Assembly: GCF_052114085.1 (NCBI RefSeq) | Contig: NZ_JBFREB010000001.1 | Span: 2,914,001 to 2,978,000 of the forward strand | DNA length: 64,000 bases | Source: Leifsonia sp052114085 | Lineage (GTDB): Bacteria > Actinomycetota > Actinomycetes > Actinomycetales > Microbacteriaceae | Direction of reading: 5' to 3' | In this document: positions 34,950 to 42,474 of the stretch, piece after piece | Numbering within the stretch: the stretch's first letter is position 1 | Layout of the letters: every line of letters begins with the position of its first letter | Notes under the pieces: model-generated | What the model was told of the DNA's origin: nothing | What the model saw: the letters and a program-made list of their open reading frames with translations, nothing else | Databases searched by the model: none | Position numbers and translations under genes: made by a program

Positions 34950-35423
34950 GTGGCGACTCCTCTGGCCAAGAACCGTGCTCTCCTGGCTCTGCCAGTCGCA
35001 ATAATCCTCCTGCTGGGATCCTGTCTCGTCACTTTCCTGGCGAGGACCATGGCCCAGGGCATGCCCGCAATTGATGCTCTGGGCCATGGGTTGGACCCGC
35101 TGCTCTGGCCTTACTGGTGGGTGTTTTCGATCGTCTTCTATGCGGGCGCCGTCGTGCTCACGAGGGTCGTCGACGCGCGTAGCTACTGGGTCGCGGCTGC
35201 GTGCGGCTCCCTCGTCGGCATCTCGGCAGCGTTGGTCGGTTCCGCTGTGAGTGCGGCCGTTTTCGAGGCCAACGTCGGGAACCTCTACAGCGACCTGGTT
35301 GGAACAACCGCTGTGTTCCTGTTTCTCAGCCTCGTGCAGGCAACGCCGTTGTGGTCTGCTCTGCTGTTCTGTTTCTATAAGGCCGTCTTGATGAGGCGAA
35401 ACGCGACCGACGACCATCAGTGA
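34950..35423 (+). CDS. Small membrane protein of unknown function
   Basis: 157 residues with four predicted helices (about 12-32, 52-72, 80-103, 118-140). The tail is short and polar (MRRNATDDHQ). I recognise no family. Base composition and codon choice are less GC-extreme than in neighbours (ATA, TTG, GTT codons occur), which may hint at recent arrival. Confidence 0.65.
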   Translation: MATPLAKNRALLALPVAIILLLGSCLVTFLARTMAQGMPAIDALGHGLDPLLWPYWWVFSIVFYAGAVVLTRVVDARSYWVAAACGSLVGISAALVGSAVSAAVFEANVGNLYSDLVGTTAVFLFLSLVQATPLWSALLFCFYKAVLMRRNATDDHQ

Positions 35424-35560
35424 AGACGTCTCAGATCGGGTCCCTTCCCCCGCGCCGCCCCCGCTTGCGAGAACATTGAGGGGAAACGGCGGTTCGGTCT
35501 TCTAGCCTGGCTAGCGATATGCTGGGCCAGCTTGGCGCTCACAGAACGAAGGGGACGCCG

Positions 35561-36088
35561 ATGACCCACCCGGTCGCAATCCAGGATCAGCTCCGCACGC
35601 TTCTCGACGCGGAGCGCGGCCTCGAAGACCTGCTCCGCCCTGAGCCGGCGTGGTACCCGGTGCTCATCCGCCAGCTCGAACTCGCCGTCGGCGACCAGCG
35701 GATCATCTATCTCGGGGCCGCGGTCGCCACCGGGCTGTCCACCGTGACCCTGCGCGTCGGCATCTTCACCGATCACGTCGTCGTGGCCAGCGAAGTCATC
35801 GACGATGGCACCCCCGGTGCCCAGGTCGTCACCCGCGTGGAGAGCCGCGCGGGACTGCTGCGGTTCGAGCTCTCGGGCGGCAGCGAGGCCGACAACGCGT
35901 CCGAGGCATCCTGGTCCGGAGGGTTCCGCATCCGGGCCTACTACCAGTCCGGTCTGACGGTGACCGTACCGGCGAACATTATCGACACCGAGGCGAAGCA
36001 GGTGTCCGTGCGCGCGGTGCTCGACGGCATCCGCGCCGACCTGCAGCGTCGACCGGGCGACCTCAAGCCGGTCGACGAAGAGGAGTGA
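35561..36088 (+). CDS. Hypothetical cytoplasmic protein
   Basis: 175 residues, no signal or membrane helix. The N-terminal helical stretch (IQDQLRTLLDAERGLEDLL) is followed by beta-rich sequence with VGIFTDHVVVASEVID. Not recognised. ATG at 35561 follows GAAGGGGA; an in-frame ATG at 35519 is less favoured. The hydrolase gene that follows overlaps its stop by 3 bp (GTGA), so they form an operon. Confidence 0.65.
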   Translation: MTHPVAIQDQLRTLLDAERGLEDLLRPEPAWYPVLIRQLELAVGDQRIIYLGAAVATGLSTVTLRVGIFTDHVVVASEVIDDGTPGAQVVTRVESRAGLLRFELSGGSEADNASEASWSGGFRIRAYYQSGLTVTVPANIIDTEAKQVSVRAVLDGIRADLQRRPGDLKPVDEEE

Positions 36089-36855
36089 CCAGCACGGCCG
36101 CGGAGCAGCCCAGAGGGGGCGGGCCCCGACGGCGTCGCCACCGCATCCGGAACACTGTCATCACGGTGCTCGGAGTGCTCGCGCTGGTCGTCGTCGGCTT
36201 CCTGGCCTGGGCGTCCACGCCGATGATGGGCGACCGCAGCGCCGCCCTGGAGGCGTGGCGCGATCCCGCGGTGACCATCCATGACGCCGGCGACTCCGTC
36301 GTCCTGGCTCCGAGCGGCGAGGCGTCCGGAACGGGTCTCGTCTTCGTGCCGGGAGCGCTCGTCGATCCGTACGCGTACCTCTACAAGCTGTCCGGTGCCG
36401 TCGAGGAGACGGGGCTCACAGTCGTCATCACCAAACCGACTCTCAACCTGGCGTTCTTCGACCAGCGTCCGCTGTCGACGTTCACGGCGCACGCTCCCGA
36501 CGTGACCGACTGGTACGTCGGCGGCCACTCCCTCGGCGGGGTGCGAGCGTGCCAACTCGCCGACGACCCCGCTGTGAAGGGACTCGTCCTCTTCGGCTCA
36601 TACTGCGCGAACGACCTCAGCGACAGTGACCTGCGGGTGCTTTCGATAGCGGGGGGTCGCGACGGCCTCAGCACGCCCGACAAGATCGCCGCCGCCCGCC
36701 ACCTCCTCCCCCCTGATGCCCGCCTGGTCGAGATCGACGGCATGAACCACGGCCAGTTCGGTGACTACGGCTCGCAGCCCGGCGACAACTCCGCCACCAT
36801 CGACGACGAGACCGCCCGCGCCCGCCTCACCGACGCCCTCTCCGACTTCTTCTGA
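36085..36855 (+). CDS. Membrane-anchored alpha/beta hydrolase
   Basis: 256 residues. A basic N-terminus precedes one helix (about 22-40). An extracytoplasmic alpha/beta hydrolase domain has VFVPGALVDPYAY (oxyanion), GGHSLGGV (Ser elbow), GGRDGLSTP (Asp) and DGMNHGQFGDY (His). Substrate unknown; the family includes esterases and dienelactone-hydrolase-like enzymes. The GTG start overlaps the previous stop. Confidence 0.82.
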   Translation: MTSTAAEQPRGGGPRRRRHRIRNTVITVLGVLALVVVGFLAWASTPMMGDRSAALEAWRDPAVTIHDAGDSVVLAPSGEASGTGLVFVPGALVDPYAYLYKLSGAVEETGLTVVITKPTLNLAFFDQRPLSTFTAHAPDVTDWYVGGHSLGGVRACQLADDPAVKGLVLFGSYCANDLSDSDLRVLSIAGGRDGLSTPDKIAAARHLLPPDARLVEIDGMNHGQFGDYGSQPGDNSATIDDETARARLTDALSDFF

Positions 36856-36868
36856 CCCTCCCCCACAG

Positions 36869-36927
36869 TCGCTTCCTCACTTAATCCGACGACACGCGCG
36901 GCGGGAGCGGATTAAGCGAGGAAGCGA
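36869..36927. repeat. 59-bp palindromic element carrying the fas1 stop codon
   Basis: Left arm TCGCTTCCTCACTTAATCCG (36869-36888); the right arm (36908-36927) is complementary at 19 of 20 positions; spacer 19 nt. It lies between the convergent hydrolase and fasciclin genes. The TAA ending the fasciclin frame (36912-36914) lies inside the right arm. Confidence 0.8.
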
Positions 36928-37508
36928 TGGCGGGGGGCAGGGGCAGGGACGCGAGAAGCGGCGCTGACGGTCACGTCAGAGCCTTCGACCGTCTTGTGGG
37001 TGCCGACGATGTCCTTGGGCGAGACCTGGCCGGGGACGACGTGGTACGTGAGGACCGAGGTCAGGGTTGCGGCGCCTGCGTCGGTCTTCAGCGTCTCGAT
37101 GGTCGCCGGGTCGATCTTCTTGAAGGCGTCATCCACCGGCGCGAAGACCGTGAACTGGCCGCCGTTGAGCGTGTCAACGAGGTTCACGTTCGGGTTGAGC
37201 TTGCCGGAGACGGCCGCGACCAGGGTGGTCAGCAGCGGGTTGTTGCTGGCGGCGGTCGCCACCGGGTCCTCCGCCATTCCGGAGACAGAGCCGGAGCCCG
37301 ACGGGACCTGCTTGGCGTAGGCGGCGCAGCCGGGGCCGACGAGGTCGGCGGCCGGGTCCATCGCCGACGACGATGCGGACGGGCTGGAGGAGGCCATCGG
37401 GGCCTTGGAGTCGCTGGTCGACGTGCCGGCTCCGGACGAGCAGGCAGTGAGTGCGAGTGCGGCTGCGGCCAGGAGGCCGGCCGCTGCGAGACGGGCGGAG
37501 GTGCGCAT
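36912..37508 (-). CDS. Fasciclin-domain (MPT70/MPT83-like) lipoprotein, C-terminally truncated
   Basis: 198 residues. Signal peptide with lipobox LTACSS (Cys about 23), a Ser-rich linker, then DLVGPGCAAYA and a FAS1 domain: SNNPLLTTLVAAVSGKLNP, LVDTLNGGQFTVFAPVDDAFKKI, LTSVLTYHVVPGQVSP. It closely follows the mycobacterial MPT70/83 pattern up to the VEGSDVTV strand. Then homology stops and an Ala/Pro/Arg tail runs into the 59-bp palindrome. About 35 C-terminal residues (the VVCGG...TVYMIDSVLMPP part) are missing, including the second Cys. AAGGAG before the ATG at 37508. It may be a broken gene. Confidence 0.85.
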   Translation of the reverse strand: MRTSARLAAAGLLAAAALALTACSSGAGTSTSDSKAPMASSSPSASSSAMDPAADLVGPGCAAYAKQVPSGSGSVSGMAEDPVATAASNNPLLTTLVAAVSGKLNPNVNLVDTLNGGQFTVFAPVDDAFKKIDPATIETLKTDAGAATLTSVLTYHVVPGQVSPKDIVGTHKTVEGSDVTVSAASRVPAPAPRHRFLA

Positions 37509-37572
37509 TGTTCTCTTCTCCTTCGAGGGATGGTGCTGATCGAGAGACCGTCGCCGTGGACGGTCATGAGGG

Positions 37573-37630
37573 GTTCGGGGTGGCCGCGGAATCGGATTGG
37601 ACCAATCCATCACCCTCTTCGGCGACGAAC
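37573..37630. promoter_or_regulatory. Back-to-back ECF-sigma-like promoters on a shared CCAATCC palindrome
   Basis: GGATTGGACCAATCC (37594-37608) gives CCAATCC as a -35 on each strand. On plus, CGAAC follows after 17 nt (37626-37630), 7 nt before the GTG of the molybdopterin gene. On minus, CGAAC follows after 16 nt (37577-37573), about 65 nt before the fasciclin ATG. The layout resembles the SigK consensus reported for mycobacterial MPT70/83 genes (CCATCC and CCGAAT). Confidence 0.6.
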
Positions 37631-37637
37631 ACCGGAC

Positions 37638-39206
37638 GTGACAGCGCAGAAGCCAGTGAAGAAGAGAATCGCCACCATCGCCTGGGCAGCGCTCGCCGGT
37701 GCGGTGAGCGGCGGTGTCTTTCTCGCCGCCGCCGAGCTGGTCGCGCTGCTGGTCGCCCGGGATGCCGGGCCGATCCTCGCGGTCGGCTCGTTCGTGGTCG
37801 ACATCGTGCCCCGCTGGGCGAAAGAACTCGCCATCAACCTGTTCGGCTCGAACGACAAGCTGTTTCTGCTGTCCTCTCTCGGCCTCGCGGTACTGGTCGC
37901 GGCCGCGGCGGCTGGGGTGCTGGAGCTGTGGCGGCGCTGGGTGGGCGTCACCCTGTTCGCGCTGGCGGGGATCGCTGCTGTCGTGGCGACGGTGACGCGT
38001 GCCGCAGCGAGCCCTCTCGCCTTCTTGCCGTCTGCGGTCGGGGCGGTCGCCGGAGCCGTCATGCTGCGGCTCCTGATCAGCAGCCTGCGCCGCTGGCGCG
38101 AGGGTGGCCTGGATGCGGCGGGTACTGCCGCGACGGGCGTCGACCGCCGCCGGTTCCTGCTGCTCACGTCGGTCGCCGCACTGGGAGCGGCCGTCGCAGG
38201 AGTCGGGTCCCGGCTCGGCTCGGCCGCCACCTCGTCCATCGCCGCGATCCGGGCCGCCGTGAAGCTGCCTGCCCCCGGCTCCCGTGTCCGCGTCCCGGAC
38301 GGTGCCGACCTGAAGATCCCGGGCATCTCCCCGCTGTTCACCCCGAACAAGGACTTCTACCGGGTGGATACGGCACTCACCGTGCCGTCGATCGACCCGG
38401 CCACCTGGCGCCTCACGATCGATGGGATGGTCGAGAAGCGCATCCAACTCTCCTTCCAGGATCTGCTGGATCTCGGCCTCGACGAGTACTCCGTCACCCT
38501 GACCTGCGTCTCGAACGAAGTGGGCGGCAACCTGGTCGGCTCGGCCCGCTGGCTCGGCATCCCGGTACGGTCGGTGCTCGCGATGGCCCGCCCGCGTTCC
38601 GGAGCCGACATGGTGCTCTCCCGGAGCATCGACGGCTTCACCGCCGGCACTCCGCTCGGAGCCCTGACCGACGCCAAGCGCGACGCCATCCTGGCCGTCG
38701 GGATGAACGGCGAGCCGCTTCCCCTCGAGCACGGTTTCCCGGTGCGGATGGTCGTGCCCGGCCTCTACGGCTACGTCTCTGCGACGAAATGGCTGACGGA
38801 GCTGAAGGTCACGACGTTCGCCGCCGACCAGGCCTACTGGACACCGCGCGGCTACAGCGCAAAGGCGCCGATCAAGCTGTCGAGCCGCATCGACACTCCG
38901 CGGGTCGACAAGCCGGTGTCGGCCGGCCCGACGAAGATCGCCGGGGTCGCGTGGGCGCAGACCGTCGGCATCCAGCGCGTCGAGGTGCAGATCGACAGCG
39001 GCGAGTGGAAAGAGGCGACCCTCTCCGCCCCGGTCAACACCGACACCTGGGTTCAGTGGTCGCTGGACTGGGACGCCACCGCAGGCAGTCACACCCTCTC
39101 GGTGCGCGCGACCGACCGCGCCGGACGCATGCAGGAGCAGAAGCGCGCGCCCATCGCACCGAACGGGTCGACCGGCTGGCAGCAGACGTTCGTCCGCGTC
39201 GGGTGA
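37638..39206 (+). CDS. Membrane-bound YedY-like molybdopterin oxidoreductase
   Basis: 522 residues. The N-terminal 150 residues hold four membrane helices. Next comes an RRRFLLLTSVAALGAA Tat-like segment (about 168-185), then the sulfite-oxidase-type Mo-cofactor domain (about 230-420) with TLTCVSNEVGGNLVG (Cys Mo ligand), PVRMVVPGLYGYVSATKW and a C-terminal Mo-co dimerisation-like beta domain. It probably reduces an oxidised substrate outside the membrane; YedY relatives repair methionine sulfoxide. The GTG start is supported by the promoter spacing; an in-frame ATG at 37567 is the alternative. Confidence 0.88.
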   Translation: MTAQKPVKKRIATIAWAALAGAVSGGVFLAAAELVALLVARDAGPILAVGSFVVDIVPRWAKELAINLFGSNDKLFLLSSLGLAVLVAAAAAGVLELWRRWVGVTLFALAGIAAVVATVTRAAASPLAFLPSAVGAVAGAVMLRLLISSLRRWREGGLDAAGTAATGVDRRRFLLLTSVAALGAAVAGVGSRLGSAATSSIAAIRAAVKLPAPGSRVRVPDGADLKIPGISPLFTPNKDFYRVDTALTVPSIDPATWRLTIDGMVEKRIQLSFQDLLDLGLDEYSVTLTCVSNEVGGNLVGSARWLGIPVRSVLAMARPRSGADMVLSRSIDGFTAGTPLGALTDAKRDAILAVGMNGEPLPLEHGFPVRMVVPGLYGYVSATKWLTELKVTTFAADQAYWTPRGYSAKAPIKLSSRIDTPRVDKPVSAGPTKIAGVAWAQTVGIQRVEVQIDSGEWKEATLSAPVNTDTWVQWSLDWDATAGSHTLSVRATDRAGRMQEQKRAPIAPNGSTGWQQTFVRVG

Positions 39207-39232
39207 CACCTCCTCACGCGTAGTTCGCTCGA

Positions 39233-39238
39233 TACGAT
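39233..39238 (+). promoter_or_regulatory. -10 box TACGAT, leaderless
   Basis: Seven nucleotides before the ATG at 39246. Confidence 0.55.
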
Positions 39239-39245
39239 GCGACGC

Positions 39246-39680
39246 ATGCCCATCAAACTGGAAAACGTCGGCATCGCCGTCCGCGATATCGAAGCGACGA
39301 TCGCCTTCTTCACCGACCTCGGCCTCACGGTCGTCGGCCGTGACACGATCAGCGGCGAGTGGGCCGATACTGCCGTCGGGCTGGACGGGAACCACGCCAA
39401 GATCGCGGTGCTGCAGACGCCCGACGGAGGCGGTCAGCTCGAGCTGTTCGAGTACATCCACCCGGACGCCATCGAGACGGAGCCCACGCGTCCGAACGAG
39501 ATCGGGATGCACCGCGTGGCCTTCTCGGTCGACGATATCGACGAAGCCCTCGCGATCGCCGCGAAGCACGGGTTCGCGCCGCTGCGAGGCGTCGCGACCT
39601 ACGAGGACGTCTACAAGCTCAGCTACGTGCGTGGTCCGAGCGGCATCATCGTGATGTTCGCCGAGGACCTGACGAAGTGA
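39246..39680 (+). CDS. VOC-family (glyoxalase/epimerase-like) protein
   Basis: 144 residues with two beta-alpha-beta-beta-beta modules: LENVGIAVRDIEATIAFFTDLGL and later GMHRVAFSVDDIDEALAIAAKHG. Metal-ligand positions (His/Glu) are only partly conserved at the usual places (LELFEY, MHRVAF, GIIVMF). Substrate unknown. The start is fixed by the leaderless promoter rather than the ATG at 39237. Confidence 0.82.
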   Translation: MPIKLENVGIAVRDIEATIAFFTDLGLTVVGRDTISGEWADTAVGLDGNHAKIAVLQTPDGGGQLELFEYIHPDAIETEPTRPNEIGMHRVAFSVDDIDEALAIAAKHGFAPLRGVATYEDVYKLSYVRGPSGIIVMFAEDLTK

Positions 39681-39686
39681 CGCCGG

Positions 39687-39705
39687 GTCGGGGGCACGCC
39701 CCGAC
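39687..39705 (+). terminator. GC hairpin after the VOC gene
   Basis: GTCGGGG and CCCCGAC with a 5-nt loop directly after the VOC stop; an alternative stem CGCCCCG/CGGGGCG (39697-39724) overlaps it. Confidence 0.55.
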
Positions 39706-39754
39706 TCACGCACGAGACGGGGCGCACTCCCCCGGATGACGGCTGCGAGTGCCG

Positions 39755-39795
39755 TCCGTATCCCCGGTTTAAAACATACGGACTTACCGGTTTGG
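39755..39795. promoter_or_regulatory. Gamma-butyrolactone-receptor-type box with flanking inverted repeat
   Basis: The 22-bp site at 39774-39795 consists of half sites ACATACGGACT and TACCGGTTTGG. Each matches 9 of 11 positions of the ArpA-type half consensus (GGYCGGTWYGK). GTCCGTAT at 39755-39762 pairs with ATACGGAC, and CCGGTTT occurs twice at a 23-bp interval, suggesting an overlapping second site. It lies between the VOC and TetR 3' ends. Confidence 0.5.
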
Positions 39796-39809
39796 TCGCA
39801 ACCGTTGTG

Positions 39810-40391
39810 TCACGACGCCTCGAACGCGGGTCTGAGCGCCTGCCAGAGCCGAGCCACATCCGACGGAAGCCCCTCCAGCGTCCCGAGTTCGTCCGCGATC
39901 ATGTACGCGCCGAAGAAGCCCTGGACGGCGACCCGGGCGAGCGCGGCAGCGTCCACTCGTTCGAGGTGCCTGTCGTCGATCTCCTGCTGCAACAGGCCGC
40001 CGATGACCACGACCCAGCGGTCGTAGGGGTTCTCATCCGGTGCCGGCGGGAACACCGTCTGCGTCAGCTTCATCGCAGCGCGGACCCGTACCTGGTCAAC
40101 GAAGACCGCAGCCACCCTCTGCGTCAGCTCCTCGGCAGCGGCAAGCCCACGCAGTCCTGACTCCGCGACCTCGGCGATGATCACCGGCCAGTTGCCGTAC
40201 TTGTCAGCGACCAGCGCCTGCGCGATGTCGAGCTTCGATCGGAAGTGGAAGTAGACGGCGCCCTTGGTGGCTCCCGTTCGCTCCACGATCCGCTCAAGAC
40301 GGGCGCCCTCGTAGCCGTGCTCGTCGAACTCCACCGCGGCAGCATCGAGGATAGCGATCCGCGTGCGTTCGGCGCGTTCCTGTCTCGGCAT
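39810..40391 (-). CDS. ScbR-like TetR-family regulator
   Basis: 193 residues. The N-terminal HTH (RQERAERTRIAILDAAAVEF split by EHGYEGARLERIVERTGATKGAVYFHFRSK) closely resembles gamma-butyrolactone receptors of the ScbR/ArpA group, including A-V-Y-F-H-F. The C-terminal ligand domain is Leu/Ala-rich and less distinctive. It may sense a diffusible signal or a xenobiotic. No afsA-like synthase gene is in the window. ATG at 40391; upstream in-frame ATG at 40472 is unlikely. A butyrolactone-type box lies 15 bp beyond its stop. Confidence 0.85.
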   Translation of the reverse strand: MPRQERAERTRIAILDAAAVEFDEHGYEGARLERIVERTGATKGAVYFHFRSKLDIAQALVADKYGNWPVIIAEVAESGLRGLAAAEELTQRVAAVFVDQVRVRAAMKLTQTVFPPAPDENPYDRWVVVIGGLLQQEIDDRHLERVDAAALARVAVQGFFGAYMIADELGTLEGLPSDVARLWQALRPAFEAS

Positions 40392-40484
40392 CCCGCGTCG
40401 CCCGTCTTCCGAAGTGATGTGCTCGAGACGACGATATCGCGGGCACCCCCAGGTCTGGTGACAAGAGGACACCGCGAGCGGCTC

Positions 40485-40853
40485 TCAGCGCGGCAGTTCG
40501 CGCACTTCGGTCGTACGCTCGCCCGGGTTGTCGCCGGTGTTGACCGTTCCGGCGCGCTCGACCATGACCACGAGCGCCTCGCCGTCGGTGCGGGGACGAT
40601 GCTCCACACCGGCCGGAACCACGAAGACGTCGTTCGCGCCGAGTTCTACGTCGCGATCCCGCAGTTGCAGGGTCAGCCGCCCCTCGACGACGAGGAACAG
40701 CTCGTCACTGTCGGGGTGCGCGTGCCAGACGAATTCGCCGGCGAGACGCGCGACCTTCACGTCGTGGTCGTTGACGCTGGCGAGCCGGTGCGGCTGCCAC
40801 GGCTCGCGGATGAGGTCGAAGGCGGTGGAGAGGCTGGCGACGGATGCGTCCAT
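40485..40853 (-). CDS. Cupin-domain protein
   Basis: 122 residues forming one small cupin: motif 1 VWHAHPDSDELFLVVEG and motif 2 NDVFVVPAGVEHRPRT with both His pairs and Glu present, so metal binding is likely. It may be an isomerase/dioxygenase-like enzyme or a sugar/ligand binder; the substrate is unknown. Leaderless promoter TAGGCT 6 nt before the ATG. It lies upstream of the TetR gene on the same strand and may be co-transcribed. Confidence 0.82.
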   Translation of the reverse strand: MDASVASLSTAFDLIREPWQPHRLASVNDHDVKVARLAGEFVWHAHPDSDELFLVVEGRLTLQLRDRDVELGANDVFVVPAGVEHRPRTDGEALVVMVERAGTVNTGDNPGERTTEVRELPR

Positions 40854-40859
40854 GCCGCC

Positions 40860-40865
40860 AGCCTA
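40860..40865 (-). promoter_or_regulatory. -10 box TAGGCT, leaderless cupin promoter
   Basis: TAGGCT then GGCGGC then ATG on the minus strand. Confidence 0.5.
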
Positions 40866-40920
40866 GGCGGGCTCGCGTCTCCGCGGTCGCGCCGTCGGAG
40901 GCCGGTGGTTGGATGGGGTC

Positions 40921-42444
40921 GTGCTCCTCGACACGCTCGTCACGACGACCGAGGCCGTCGCCTCCACCCGCTCCCGCCTGGCGAAGGTGGATGCGCTGGC
41001 CGCGCTGCTCGGCCGCCTCGATCCGGAGGAGATCGCCCCGGCTGTGGGGTTCCTCGTCGGCAAGGCGCGACAGGGGCGGGTCGGGGTCGGCTGGCGCGGG
41101 CTGAACGGGGCGATGGGCGAGCCGGCGGCGGAGCCGACGCTGACCGTGGACGACCTGGATGCGCTTCTCGACCGGCTCGCCGCCCTCTCGGGCTCCGGCT
41201 CCGCGGGCGAGCGCAACCGTGCCTTGCGCGAGTTCACCGAGCGGGCGACCGTCCGCGAGCAGGACTTCGTCGCCCGCGTCCTGCTGGGCGAGATGCGGAC
41301 CGGCGCGCTCGAGGGTGTGCTGATGGATGCGATCGCCCGCGCCTCCGAACGCCCCGGCGAGACCGTCCGCCGCGCCGCGATGCTGTCGGGCGACCTCGGC
41401 GAAACGGCTCGGCTGGCGCTGACCGGCAGTGCGGAGGAGCTGGAGGCGGTCGGCCTGCTGGTCGGACGGCCGGTGCTGCCGATGCTCGCGGCGTCCGCGT
41501 TGACGCCGACCGAGGCCCTCAGCACCACCGGGACGGCGTCGGTCGAGTACAAGCTCGACGGCGCGCGCATCCAGGTGCACCGGCACGGCGACGACGTGCG
41601 GGTCTTCACCCGCAACCTCGCCGACATCACCCACCGGCTGCCGGAGGTGGTGGAGGTGGTGCGGCGGCTCCCCGTCCAGGATGTGATCCTCGACGGCGAG
41701 ACACTGTCACTCGACGAGGAGGGCGCGCCGCGGCCGTTCCAGGAGACGATGTCGCGTTTTGGCGCGGAGGCCGCGCGGGAGACCGTGCTGCACCCGTGGT
41801 TCTTCGATGTGCTGCACGTCGACGGACGCGACCTCCTCGATGAGCCGCTGTCCGTCCGCCTCGCGGAGCTGGAGCGGGTCGCGGGCGAGCACCGCATCCC
41901 CGGCGAGATCACCGACGACCCGGAGGTCGCGGAACGCGTCTCGAGGGATGCACTCGCCGCCGGTCAGGAGGGGGTGGTCGTCAAGGCGATCGACTCGCTG
42001 TATGCCGCCGGCCGTCGCGGGTCGAGCTGGATCAAGGTGAAGCCGGTCCACACCTACGACCTCGTCGTGCTGGCGGTGGAGTGGGGGTCGGGACGACGCC
42101 AGGGCCTGCTCTCGAACATCCACCTCGGCGCCCGCGATCCGGACGGCGATTTCGGCGAGCCTGGCGGGTTCGTCATGGTCGGCAAGACGTTCAAGGGGCT
42201 CACCGACAAGGTGCTGGCCTGGCAGACCGAGCACTTCCAGGAGATCGAGGTGCGTCGCACCGCCGGGACGGTGTGGGTCGCGCCGACGACCGTGGTGGAG
42301 ATCGCGATCGACGGCGTGCAGCGCTCGAGCCGGTACCCGGGAGGGATCGCGCTGCGGTTCGCGCGCGTGAAGCGCTACCGCGACGACAAGGACGCGGGCG
42401 AGGCCGACACGATCGCGACACTGCGGTCCCTGCTGCGCGAGTAG
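40921..42444 (+). CDS. ligB: ATP-dependent DNA ligase (LigB-like)
   Basis: 507 residues, the length of mycobacterial LigB. An N-terminal helical DNA-binding domain (1-200) precedes the nucleotidyltransferase core: EYKLDGARIQVHR (motif I, K adenylated), DVILDGETLSLD (III), PWFFDVLHVDGRDLL (IIIa), QEGVVVKAIDSLY (IV) and SSWIKVKPVHT (V). A C-terminal OB fold follows. It seals nicks using ATP as a secondary ligase. GTG at 40921 chosen; a TTG at 40909 is in frame. Confidence 0.93.
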   Translation: MLLDTLVTTTEAVASTRSRLAKVDALAALLGRLDPEEIAPAVGFLVGKARQGRVGVGWRGLNGAMGEPAAEPTLTVDDLDALLDRLAALSGSGSAGERNRALREFTERATVREQDFVARVLLGEMRTGALEGVLMDAIARASERPGETVRRAAMLSGDLGETARLALTGSAEELEAVGLLVGRPVLPMLAASALTPTEALSTTGTASVEYKLDGARIQVHRHGDDVRVFTRNLADITHRLPEVVEVVRRLPVQDVILDGETLSLDEEGAPRPFQETMSRFGAEAARETVLHPWFFDVLHVDGRDLLDEPLSVRLAELERVAGEHRIPGEITDDPEVAERVSRDALAAGQEGVVVKAIDSLYAAGRRGSSWIKVKPVHTYDLVVLAVEWGSGRRQGLLSNIHLGARDPDGDFGEPGGFVMVGKTFKGLTDKVLAWQTEHFQEIEVRRTAGTVWVAPTTVVEIAIDGVQRSSRYPGGIALRFARVKRYRDDKDAGEADTIATLRSLLRE

Positions 42445-42462
42445 CGCCGGCCGACCCATCGG

Positions 42463-42468
42463 TACGAT
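42463..42468 (+). promoter_or_regulatory. -10 box TACGAT, leaderless
   Basis: Six nucleotides before the ATG at 42475. Confidence 0.55.
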
Positions 42469-42474
42469 GACCGC

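Noticed and set aside
36912..39713. 933-codon minus-strand frame
   Set aside because: Only its last 198 codons (the fasciclin lipoprotein, with its own ribosome-binding site and signal peptide) are real; the rest is antisense to the molybdopterin oxidoreductase and VOC genes.
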